Shown: positions 49,844-60,375 of the stretch, one piece after another
Layout of the letters: each line of letters begins with the position of its first letter
Position numbering within the stretch: position 1 is the stretch's first letter
Source of the DNA: Drosophila persimilis
Taxonomy: Eukaryota; Arthropoda; Insecta; Diptera; Drosophilidae
Assembly: GCF_003286085.1 (NCBI RefSeq)
Contig: NW_020825331.1
Span: forward strand, 868,001-932,000
Direction of reading: 5' to 3'
Length of the DNA stretch: 64,000 nucleotides
Notes under the pieces: generated by a model
Database searches by the model: none
What the model was told of the DNA's origin: nothing
The model's input: only the letters and a program-made list of their open reading frames with translations
Translations under genes and position numbers: made by a program

Positions 49844-50647
49844 ATGCTAGCCCCTGGATTCGCTCTGACCATCGCCGTCGCCGTCGCCGTCGCCGTTGTC
49901 GGCTGCTGCCTGCTGCCCGCCGCCCACTCGGCCCCCTCCGGTGGGATCGACGGTCGTATAGTGGGCGGCGAAGATGCCGCCCTCGGCCAGTTTCCGCACC
50001 AGGTGTCGCTGCGCAACGCCGGCTCCCACAGCTGCGGGGGCTCCATTCTGTCGCGCAACTACATCCTGACCGCTGCCCATTGCGTGACCAGCGATGCGGA
50101 CGAGAACGGCGTACATGCCCCGATCGCGGCCAGCCGCTTCACGATCCGTGCGGGCACCAACGATCGCTTCAGTGGCGGCGTCCTCCTCCAGGTGGCGGAG
50201 GTCATCGTACACGAGAACTACGGCGACTTCCTCAACGACATAGCCCTGCTGCGCCTGGAGTCGCCGCTCTTCTACTCGAACAACATCAAGGCCATCGCCC
50301 TGCCCACGGCCAACACGCCCGCCGGGGCCGACATCATCATCTCCGGCTGGGGTCGGATCAAGCACCAGGGGGATCTGCCCCGGTACCTGCAGTACAACAC
50401 CGTCAAGTCCATCTCCGTCGCGGAGTGCGGCGAACTCATCGACTTCGGGGTGGAGAGCGAGCTGTGCCTCCTCCACCCGGCCGACAACGGAGCCTGCAAC
50501 GGCGACTCCGGCGGTCCGGCCGTCTACAACGATCAGGTTGTGGGCATTGCTGGCTTCGTGTACGGCGGCTGCGGCAGCACCTATCCCGACGGCTATGCCA
50601 GGGTCCATTACTTCAACGACTGGATCAGGCAGCACTCGGATGTCTAA
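49844..50647 (+). CDS. Ser6: Secreted chymotrypsin-fold serine protease (S1), Ser6-like
   Basis: An intronless 267-residue zymogen. Residues 1 to about 30 form a signal peptide with an Ala-Val repeat core. A short propeptide ends at Arg38, and cleavage there would free the new N-terminus IVGG (39-42). The catalytic triad is complete: His79 in TAAHC, Asp132 in NDIALLRL and Ser222 in GDSGG. Three standard disulphides can form: Cys64-Cys80, Cys195-Cys208 and Cys218-Cys243. By hand alignment the S1 pocket has Gly216 at chymotrypsin position 189 and Asp249 at 226, unlike trypsin (Asp189, Gly226), so cleavage specificity is not simply tryptic. Insect relatives are secreted gut enzymes. The start is set by the TATA box just upstream and the immediate signal peptide. 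Similarity to Ser6 is from recognition of the overall sequence and is less certain than the family assignment. The long opposite-strand frame is a codon-bias shadow. Confidence 0.93.
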   Translation: MLAPGFALTIAVAVAVAVVGCCLLPAAHSAPSGGIDGRIVGGEDAALGQFPHQVSLRNAGSHSCGGSILSRNYILTAAHCVTSDADENGVHAPIAASRFTIRAGTNDRFSGGVLLQVAEVIVHENYGDFLNDIALLRLESPLFYSNNIKAIALPTANTPAGADIIISGWGRIKHQGDLPRYLQYNTVKSISVAECGELIDFGVESELCLLHPADNGACNGDSGGPAVYNDQVVGIAGFVYGGCGSTYPDGYARVHYFNDWIRQHSDV

Positions 50648-50658
50648 AGTGTAGACAA

Positions 50659-50664
50659 AATAAA
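50659..50664 (+). terminator. Polyadenylation signal of the protease gene
   Basis: AATAAA lies 11 bp after the stop codon, giving a very short 3' untranslated region, as in other small secreted protease genes. Confidence 0.75.
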
Positions 50665-50899
50665 AAGAAATCCCTGAAAACTGTGAAATACCGCTGTGAA
50701 TGGGACACCGGCGAGACAATAGAGAATGACGTTAACGGACTGTGAAACGATTCATGATACATAAATCTATTAGCCTTGGCCGCAACTGCATTGAGAGACA
50801 ATTGACGTCGCCGGGATGAAGAGACAATTAGTGGACAGGCGACGGTCGGGGGGAGAGAAGAAAGTGGCATTCACTTTGGCTATTTGTTTGTTTGTTTTT

Positions 50900-52090
50900 G
50901 CTGGTCTGCGGTAACTTTTTAATTTCATCAAAACGAAGCGAATGCAAAAGAGAGAGAGAGAGAAAAGCGAAAGAACTGTAGATGAACCAGGAGCGGCGGC
51001 AGCAGCGGCAGCGGCAGCGGCAGCGGCATATCAAGATTCGCACTGCACTTAATTATTGACAGCGGCAGCGGCTGAATGCTTGAGGAATTCTCGTTCTCTT
51101 TTCGCTCTCCTCTCTCGTTCGCTCCCACGCCTAATGCGGTCAGAGTGCGGTGGTGGTCGGCAGCGGCAGACATTTAAATGATGCACAGGCTTTGGTTAGT
51201 GAATCGCAGGTGAGGCTTTCTCGCAGAGTGTGCTCTTAAGCCCTCCTGGCATGCCTCACCTTGCGCGTATAACACACCTTGGATTAGGGCTGGCTGCTGG
51301 CTCAATCAAGCGAAAGAGAGGCGGCGAGGAGAGGAGAGCGCAAAAGTTACCGATGCTGGTCAGCCGCCGCTAGCTCTCTTCAAGCTGTGCCTCTGTCTCT
51401 CTTAAAGCTGCTCTCCGCCATCGGCTGCTGCTCTGCCGCTGCCGCTGCCTTAAAGCCGAAACTTTCGGGAATGGAATATGCAAAAATTATATTCGTCTCC
51501 CTTTGGCTCTGCCGCTGCCGCTGCCGCTGCCGATGCCTCTGCCATTTGCCTTTTGGATTTATCTTTCATCTTTGGCAAAGTGTTTCACAACTATTTCACT
51601 GCACTTGAGAGAGTGCAATGCGGCTGGCAGCAGGACGGGAAGAGGGGGGAGAGACAGGCAGACAGAGAGAGAGAGAGTTACGCTGAGTTGGGTAAAAATC
51701 GTTCGAACAGAACTCCCGTTACCGTTGCGCTGTTATCGAATTAAATACATATGTACATATGTATGTACACACGTACATGTGGCAGCGCAGTCGACGGCAT
51801 GGCCACAGGGCGATCAATGTGCAAATTTATGGAGCGAAAGACGAGACCAAGAGAGGGGCTAGCGCATAGGTTGGCGGCGACGGCGACAGCGACGGCGACG
51901 GCGAGGCAACAATTTTGGCAGCAGAGCACGTGAATTGAGTCCAAAATTTTGCGCACTTGTGCAATGATAGCGCACCCCCAACCCCCAACCCCCACCAGCC
52001 AGCAGACCCCAGACAGAGTCCCAGTCGCAGTCCCCTGACTCCAACTCCGACTCCGACTCCAGACCGAGACCAGCGCCAGGTAACCCATGT
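50900..52090. promoter_or_regulatory. GAGA/CAG-rich promoter-like block
   Basis: The block has GAGAGAGA runs (50950-50964 and 51663-51677), GGCAGC hexamers on both strands (50995-51027, 51060-51072 and 51508-51535), GCGACG repeats at 51876-51902 and CTCTCT-bearing short motifs. A pyrimidine-to-purine leader-like stretch ends in CGCCAG followed by GTAACC at 52080, a possible splice donor. This resembles the promoter and first untranslated exon of a Drosophila developmental gene, but no coding exon can be joined to it. Confidence 0.25.
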
Positions 52091-53957
52091 ACTACACTTA
52101 AAGAAAAACCCGCGGTCTCTGGTACCCTCGGGTATGATTTTGGTATTTTTCCCATTAAATACTTAAAATATATCAACAATTACAACGCATAAGGAGCGTT
52201 GAATATTTGGTAGAGAACCTTCAGGTCTTTTTACAGTGCATCAAAATGCCCGCCCTTATATACTATGTACGAATGCACGTGGGGTGGGGAGGGGGGAGGG
52301 GGGCTGGCATTTGGCGCTGCTGATAGTCAAAAATATTAGTCATTGCCTTTAAGTTTTTGGCTTTTGATTAATGCCACGAGCATGGCTCGGGGATTTGCTT
52401 AAAAAAGTGCCGGGAATACCCTTGAAATTGATGAATTTCTTTGAAAACTGTCCACACGGGTCGCGGCCCCTAAACTAATCCATCCCAAATCCCCAACAAA
52501 CAGATGCAATCGAATCAATTGCCCCAACATCAAAACATGACAACTCATTAGATCCACAAAAGTTAATTGAAGCATCATCATCGAGTACGGCGGGGGGGGG
52601 GGGGAGAGTACGGCAAACCGAATGCCAACCCATAGAGAGAATGGCCAAAAAGTTATTGAACTGTTGCCATTACGCTTCAATTGATTGTGACGGTTCTCGA
52701 TGAGATATCATGAGGTGGATTCCCGGCCCCCCTCCCCCCCTCGCTCCAGACTGACTGGCCAATTATGGCCGACAACGATGGCCGTTCGTTCGGGGAGTTG
52801 AAGTTTCGCTGCCTTATCGCCATTGCACATTGCTCATGTCCACTCGCGATTCGCGACATTTGCCAAAAAGGAGCCCCTCGACGGCAGCTCATGTCATGCC
52901 CAAAAGTGCGATAAAGGAGCATCAACCCCAACCGTCTGTGCAGCTGCCACGTGCAGCACTTGATTTAGTTGCGGCATCGGGCAATTGAAATTAACACTCG
53001 AATGCTTCGGAGCTCCAGACAGAGCGCGATTCACTTTCTCAGACCCCGCCTTGAGGGTTTAAAAAATACCCAATTCCGCATATCATGTAATGGTGGGGGG
53101 GTGGCAGAGGGGCAGTGGGGCAGTGGGGGGGTGGTCAAATGAAATTAATTTCCATTTCGTACAGTTAATGGATTTCGCTTGTTGTCTGTCAGCCCTAAAG
53201 GATTGGCCAAACGGAAGCCCAACGATCAGAGCCCGACCCCTGACCCCTGACCCCTGACCCCCGACCCCCGGCATCGCCATTGCAGCCACCAAAAGCGCAT
53301 TGCATTTATATTGGTTACTCGTTTGACGGATTACCGTCACGGTTTTGCCTGATTGGAATATAATTGACAAGATACAGATACAGCCGAAGAGATTCCTTTG
53401 CTCCGGAGGCGCACCATCGATCAATTTGAATCCTTTACTAAATTTTAAAGCCATATTTTTCTTTTTTTTTTTTTGTATTTCCTTTTCGCACAATTTTATT
53501 TGTGAAATTAATTAATTCAATAAAATTGGAAATATGCAATTTATGGAAGCCATAAATCTGTCCAAACACATTCTGGCAGTGGTTGAGGTTTATGCCCGGA
53601 GTGGCGGAGAGGGGGGGGGGGGGGGGACGGGTGGAGCACACTCGAGCACGGGCTGGAACCTTGCCTTGCACTTGGCCAATATGTCTGTGCATAATTTATG
53701 CTCCGTAAAATAGAACCAATGGAGGGTTAGGAGGGGTATTCTGGGATTAGGACAGCTCTGCCCAACAGTAGAATCATTAATTGCTGTGACCGAGCACGAG
53801 CCGGAGGCCACAAGACAGGCAAAAGCATTTGCATTGCTTGGGCATGATTCAGTCGCGACTGACGTTGGGCGTCGTCACAGACTGGTGGGGGATCCAAAGG
53901 CCTCCAAACGGAGTAGCCTATCGAAAAACCCCTGTAACACCGAACGGTGATAGCATC

Positions 53958-53959
<2 letters not shown>
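52091..53959. other. Non-coding block, no gene recognised
   Basis: Contains G-runs at 52592-52604 (13 G) and 53611-53626 (16 G) and a CCCCTGA heptamer repeat at 53237-53265. No exon-like sequence. Confidence 0.5.

Positions 53960-54006
<47 letters not shown>
53960..54006. repeat. (AT)n microsatellite
   Basis: About 23 uninterrupted AT units. Confidence 0.9.
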
Positions 54007-54009
<3 letters not shown>

Positions 54010-56872
54010 TTGGGAGATTTGGAAGATTTCCTTGAACAGTTTTCAAATGAATTGTTGGTTCAACGGCTACCATTTTGGGGTTACTACGAAGTACATCACC
54101 TCCCACTGGCTTCTGTTTGGGAGAGGGGAGGAGGGATGGCTGCCCCCCAGTGCGTGCCGGCAAAACCAAATGACTGATGGCTGGTTAATTGTCTGGCCAT
54201 GGCTTTTGTTCTCCCTTTTTTTTGTTGTTTTCTCTTCGTGTTTGTTGCACTCCTGCTTCTGACGCTTGAAACATTAGACTTAGACGTGGCACAGATACGA
54301 GGCCTGTAACTGCAGCTGAAGATGAAGCCGAACCAACAGCAACAACAGCAACATCAAAGACAATGCGCACACATGCACCGCAGGACGATGAAGGGGCTAA
54401 GGGCTGAGGGCTGAAGGCTGAGGACTGAGGGCTGAGGGCTGGGTAGGGGTTCAGCATCAGGGGCTTTCGGCAGGGGGGGGAGGGGTTGTTGGTTTAGTGG
54501 AGCTCAACTTCAGGCTGCCACAAGGCACAAAGTACGGTTTTCATGGGTTTTACCAGCAGGACAGAGACTATGCCAAAAAATACAATAAAATTACTACAAT
54601 AAATAGCATGAAATAAAGTTACTTCTTGGATATTTTCTATGTTTATTTCTGTGCCATTCCGATTGATCGAGCCTCGGTCTAAATATCGATCCTTCCGTGG
54701 CCGTAGAGTGGCCGTTCATTCGTGGTCCAGGGATGCCCTACTCACCGATAGGGTGGGAAAACCCCAAACAATAATTATCACACAACAACGAGCCGATTTT
54801 TTTGATATATACTTAAGAGATACAAATCAATCTTTCGGAAATATATATATATATTTTTCTAGGAAAAAAAGGAATCTCTGGGACCGCTCTAGGACCTCCT
54901 TTTACTACATTTTCTGCCCTAATCAAGGGGTACAAGATTTAGTCTCTTCTTGGAAGGGTATAGCCCAGATCGAAATGGAAATGTTAGGACTCGGAACAAC
55001 TGTTGTTGTTGTTGTTGTTGGTTTTGTGCGTGCTGAAGCGAGAGAGAGGGAGGGAGAGGGAGGGAGAGGGAGCAAAAGAGTTTTGGGGAAACAAATGGCA
55101 AGAAAACACCGCATGGCGATGATTGTGATGACGACGATGTTTTCATTGTTCTGTTACGCTCGCTTTTCATACAAAACTAGCCACGACCCGTCGACCCGTC
55201 GCCCCCAACTCCGCCCCCAACTAACCCAGAACTCCAGTCCGTGTACACTCCAGACCATCGAGCAGCTGCCAGCTACAATATTTTACTGACTGTTTGCTGG
55301 CTTTTCTTTGCAATTTTGATGCTATTGCAGAACACGAAAAAAAAAAACGAGAGAGAGAGAACTGGAGTTGGGCCCCGAATTTGCAAATACTCTGGAGCGT
55401 AAGGACTAAGGAATACAAAGTCTTCTAATAGAGGCGAGGAGGTATGATTAGGTGCCTATATCTCTGGGGATATTCCAGTATTCCTGGTGTGGTTTTCTCA
55501 ATTTTAGGGGGCTCTAGAGCCCGGCTGGTCCCTTAAAGCAATGATATAGTGGTAATCTTAAAAAATATATCCCCCTCTCGAAGAAGTGTATCTAAAACAG
55601 AGGGGCGAGAGGCGTACCAGAAGAGAATAGAAAGAGCCGTCGGAGGAGGAGGAGCTTTTGGGAGGCTTTTGGAACAGGAACAGCAGGAAGCAGCAACGTG
55701 GCTGGGGCAGGAATGGGGTGGGGAGGGGTGGCATGGGTTGGCATGGGTTGGCATGGGGCTGGGCAGGGAATAGTCCTGGCAATAACGATGGCAGTGGCAG
55801 TGGCAGCAGCAGCAGCAACAACAACAATTTTTCAAGCACTTCCGAATGTTGCAATAGAAATCTGCATTTTTAATTTGTATGTGTGTGTGTGTGTGTGTGT
55901 ATTACTCTCCTCCCTCCCCTCTCCTCTCTCCCCTCTCCCCTCTTCTCCTTCATTTTGTTATTGTTTGTATTCTTGGATGCTTGGATTTTGAAACCACGAC
56001 TTTGTGCCTGTCCTGTCCAGGGTATGTGTCTCTCTCTCTCTCTCTCCCTCTCTCTCCCTCCTTCTAAGCGTGTGTCCCAGTTCTTGTTGCGCCATGTTGT
56101 TTGCAACTTCCACATGCTCTGCACATGGACCACCCTGTGGCCACCCTTCAAGTCCATTTTCGGCAAACTTTTGCTTGGAAATATTTTTCGGGAAACCCTT
56201 GAGTGTGTGTGCAAAGGATCAGCCATGCTCTAATGAAATATTATCTAATGGATCTGCAATGGATCTGCTCGATTCTCCTCCATCTGGGATCCCCCTCGGG
56301 CTCCCCTTCGCTGTCGGTGGCGGTGGCGCGCTATTCCACACAAAAGCGGATTATTCTTGACTCTTTAGCAGCATCATTTATGGCATGCAACAATAACGCT
56401 TCCACTGGCTGTGGCAGCAACAGAAACAGCAGCGGCAGGAGCAGCAGGAGCTGTGGGAGCAGCAGGAGCTGTGGAAGAGTCATCATCGGGTCAGAGGGTG
56501 CAGGAGAGTGGTTTGGGTGGCTTGAAGAAAATGCAATTTCGGTTAGTGGCCACAATTTTCGCCAAGTATTTTGTATTGTCTCGCTTCATGCGGCATGCAC
56601 CATGCACGTTGCATTGTAGTTACATTCCTCCGCCCTCCCTCCCTCCCTCCCCACCCCCTTCGCTCTGCTGCCCAAGTTATTAGCTATTGCCATCAATAAT
56701 ATATGTTTAGCCATCGGACCATCTATGGTTTTGGGCATTGAATAAATTTAATCGTAATTCGATCATAAATTATGGTACACAAAAAAATTCTAATTGAATT
56801 CTAATCGCATTTTTGGCCTAACTAATGGCCAATTTCGCTTATCAATTTTCCCATTGATCGGTTTGGGCTTAA
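54007..56872. other. Non-coding block, no gene recognised
   Basis: A 216-codon frame (54639-55289) is the longest here, but its C-terminal third is built from GTT, GAGA and GACGAC simple sequence and it matches no family. Also present: a GGCTGAGG repeat near 54400-54440, GGCATGGGTT repeated near 55729-55757, (TG)n at 55878-55899 and CT runs at 56030-56060. Confidence 0.45.
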
Positions 56873-57340
56873 CCAACACTGGCAGAAAGCTTTTCTCGAA
56901 AAAGAAAAAGTTTTTTTTGAGCAATTCGGAATGTTTTATTGATTTTTTGTGTTACTTATGAACTGATATTGGTACTTGCCAACACTGGTGTGATATCTTT
57001 TACTAGTGTTGATCAGTTTCTTTGGACAATGATTATGATTAATGCTCATAGCCAGAAAACTGCCTTGTCTTCTGTAATGGGCCTTACCAACACTGGTTTC
57101 GTGCTCTCAGATGTTTTACAGATCTTTTGTGTACTTTTGGTACTTTTCAATACTGGTGCAATAGTCTAAGATGGTTTATAGATCTTTTGAGTTGATTATA
57201 ACTGATATTGGTACTTTCCAACACTGGTGCGATGCTTTGGTTATCTATTGACAGTGGTGGGACGTTTCCTTGGCCGATGATTAGCGCGTACAGCCAAAGA
57301 ACTACCATTGGCCTACTCTAATGGGCCTTACCAACACTGG
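56873..57340 (+). repeat. Diverged repeat carrying CCAACACTGG
   Basis: CCAACACTGG occurs at 56873, 56979, 57087, 57218 and 57331, with a variant TCAATACTGG at 57147. Longer matches include CTGATATTGGTACTT before two copies and GGGCCTTACCAACACTGGTTTCGTGCTC at two places about 245 bp apart. So a unit of about 245 bp was duplicated, with smaller internal repeats of the motif. Confidence 0.75.
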
Positions 57341-60169
57341 TTTCGTGCTCTAAGATGCGCCTTGGCTGCTGACGATTAGATGATAGCTTTTCGATGACTA
57401 TTTTTGCAAGTTTTAAACAAATCTCTTCTATGGTACACATTTTGATGGCGAATGACACTCCGGACCCGTTTGGTCAACTAAATTTAAAGGGACTTTTATC
57501 GTTTCGCTTACACAAAAATCGTTAATAGGAAGTCGAAGAATTTCCCCCAACTCTTTCATCAATTTTTAAGTGCTTTACTTGAAGAGGCAGGCGGAGTCCA
57601 TAGTCCATGGCAGCAATTCAGGTGCACAGGACAGCGCAAGAGGAATAGCCATGAAGTATGTGAGAAAGAGAGACTGACTGACAGACAGAGGGAGAGAGAG
57701 AGAGAGGGAGAGAGAGACAGAGGGAGAGAGAGAGATATAGAGAAGACGTAGATCCAACAGGCGACGTCGGCACTTTTGGTCCACTTGGCCGGCAATTGGA
57801 CCATTTTGGTGAGCGCTTCACAGCCTTCAAGTTGCAACCCCCCCCCCCCCCCCCCCTCGGAGTGGCAGGGGAGGGGGATAAGCTGCCTCCACAGGATACT
57901 GGCAACGACATTTAGCCCACTTTTTACGCAGCAATGGCCAGGCCAGGGCAAGCCAAGGCGCACCCCAGGAATCAGAGATTGCGATTGAAGGAATGAATCC
58001 GTTCTCTACCTCAACAGCCCACCCAATCCTTCCTCCGGTCCGTCCTCATTTGTATCCGGACCCCACTCCTACCCGCCCTCCTCCTGCACGACTATATCCT
58101 CTTACCAGCCATTATCCTGCTGGGATCTGCGCTCAACTGTCAGTCAAAATGGGTTTCGGTTGCGGGTTTTTGGGGTCACCTCGTCAGCCATGAACGGTGG
58201 ACTCCCCACGGTGACTGGATGACTCGGTGACTCGGTAATACCCACACTCCAAGAACTATCCTCGAGCTGTGCGCCCGCCTTCTGGCCGGGCCCCCGTTTA
58301 AGGATGCAGATAATGCTAATTAATTGTATTGATTAGCTCATTATATCATTAGCTGGCAACTTGCCCCCAAGCGCCTTTTGTATGTTGCACGCTGCACGTT
58401 GCACGTTGCATGAACTCCTGCAACCGCAGCAACATTGCAGCCAGCCCCGTCTGTGTCTGGGCTACACATTCATATAAATAAACTTGTCTAAATTGCTGTT
58501 ACCGCCCCAGGGCCATGGGCAAATTGTATGCAACAGGGGGAAGGGGGGAGGGGGGGGCCAAGAGGCGGGTGGAGCCTCCTATCTTGGGGGCAGGCTGTCT
58601 GCGCCCAGCTCGAGCATTGTTCAGGGCTCGTTCTCAAGTACAGTTGGTCATTTTGGGTTTAAGTGGTGTTGGGCACGCTGAACTAGTTCATTTCGTTCCC
58701 CACAACTGTACCAGTTCCGCTTCCTTGATCTGGCTGCGAATCTGCAGCTTTAGCTGGAACTAGTTCCGTTCACGCCATGCGGACACAACTGTACCCTGGT
58801 TCATTCATTAGAACTTAACGGAGTAGCCGAGTGATTCGTTTTATTTACTTGGCCGTTGCCTTACTGACTCTGCGCCGTTACGAGTGTCAGGTGTTGGACT
58901 CTCTTTCCTCCCCCTTCATGTTGGCCATAAAGTTTTGGCCAAGTTTTGGCTACAAGCTGCAGCGTCGTTAAGGCGTATCCATCATAATATCTATCAAGCA
59001 GCGACTGCCAGAGATGGAGGCTGGAGGCTGGAGACTGGAGAGCGTCATGCGAATAATTCATTTATATTAATACATCCTGCAGAGCAACAGTCAAACTCGA
59101 CTGCAACTGAGACAGATATAGAGCCAGGCCGAATACGGAACACGGAGCAGTACAGAAGAAGGCCAGAAGAACTATTTCAATTTGTATTGCCAAGTGTCTG
59201 CATCTCTCTCTCTCCATCTCCATCTCCATCTCTATCTCTATCTGTGCTGAGGCCATCTCCTTCTGTGCCTGTCTGCAGTTTGCAGTGCTCGACATTGCCC
59301 CGTCGACAGCTTAAAGTTTGAATTGCTGGAGTCGAGTCATAAGGCTGCTGGCCGGGTCTGAAGTGTACTATCCCATGCCCGGGTGGCACCTTTTGCAGCT
59401 GCTTCCATGTGTTCATGGCGCAAATAATCGCCGTCATCAACAACAACACTGAACGGAGCAGAGCAGAGCAGGCCAGGACCCAGGATCCAGTAGGACCCAG
59501 GCAACCAGAATGATGCTGGGGGATAAAGATGAGTTGAGAGACGTTGACGCTGACGCTGACGCCATTAGCACCGAGTTTTGCAGCATCAACGACAAACTTT
59601 AAATTGTTGCGTCATTACAATTCGAGTTGTGGCAGGTCTGGCACCCTCCCCCCCCCCCCCCTTGCCCCTGCCCCTGCCCCATGCCCCTGGCTATGCCGCA
59701 GGAGCAACAGGAAGCCCCGCGTGTGAGCACTTGAGCCTAGCCTCGGCGTCTTGTCCTCGTTGCTACCCCATGATTGATGTTACACTTTAAATTTAAGTTC
59801 CGTCAGTCAGACACTAATGACCAGGTGCCACAAATGGTTGCCTCCTCGCCTCCTCGCCTCCTTGCCTCCCCTTGCCGCCTCCTCTTTGTTGTGCTTTTCT
59901 TTTTCGAAACTGATTTCAATCTTTCCTAGTCCCCTGAATACACACAGATTTGGGGAATTGCAATTCCGCAAGCTCCTCGGCTAAATAATAATAATAAATA
60001 AATGCAGGTTCGAGGCACAACCTTCTGCTTTGGCGAGGGCTTTGAAGGTGAAGAATCCCAGAGCAGATTCCATGAGGAAAAAAGGCAAAAAAATCAATCG
60101 AATGCAACACCGAAAAATGGCCCGATTAGAGCCAGATGCTGGGCAGATATCCTTGGGGATCGATATAAT
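57341..60169. other. Non-coding block, no gene recognised
   Basis: Includes GAGAGA runs at 57688-57737, a run of 19 C at 57838-57856, CATCTC hexamers near 59213-59242, a run of 14 C at 59648-59661 and GACGCT repeats near 59545-59562. No exon is recognised. Confidence 0.5.
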
Positions 60170-60339
60170 TATTTAAAAAAAAAAAATAAAAAAAAAATAA
60201 AAAAATAATAAAAAATAATAAAAAATAAATAAAAAATTAAAATTAAATCTAAAAATAAATTAAAAACAAAATAAAAACAAAATTAAAAAAATTAAAAAAA
60301 AAAATTGTTCAAAAAAATAAGAAACAATTTAAGAAAAAT

Positions 60340-60370
<31 letters not shown>

Positions 60371-60375
60371 AAAAA
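60170..60375. repeat. A-rich simple sequence
   Basis: About 200 bp of AAAAATAAA and AAAATTAAA words with hardly any G or C. It could be the decayed tail of a retroposed sequence, but nothing recognisable lies upstream. Confidence 0.6.

Noticed and set aside
49847-50719. 290-codon minus-strand frame and 320-codon + strand frame over the protease
   Set aside because: Both are shadows of the GC-rich protease gene. The protease frame itself has the signal peptide, triad and disulphides.
54639-55289. 216-codon + strand frame
   Set aside because: No domain, much of it translated from simple repeats, no splice or start support.
60005-60030. GGTTCGAGG, resembling a tRNA B box
   Set aside because: No A box or cloverleaf could be formed around it.
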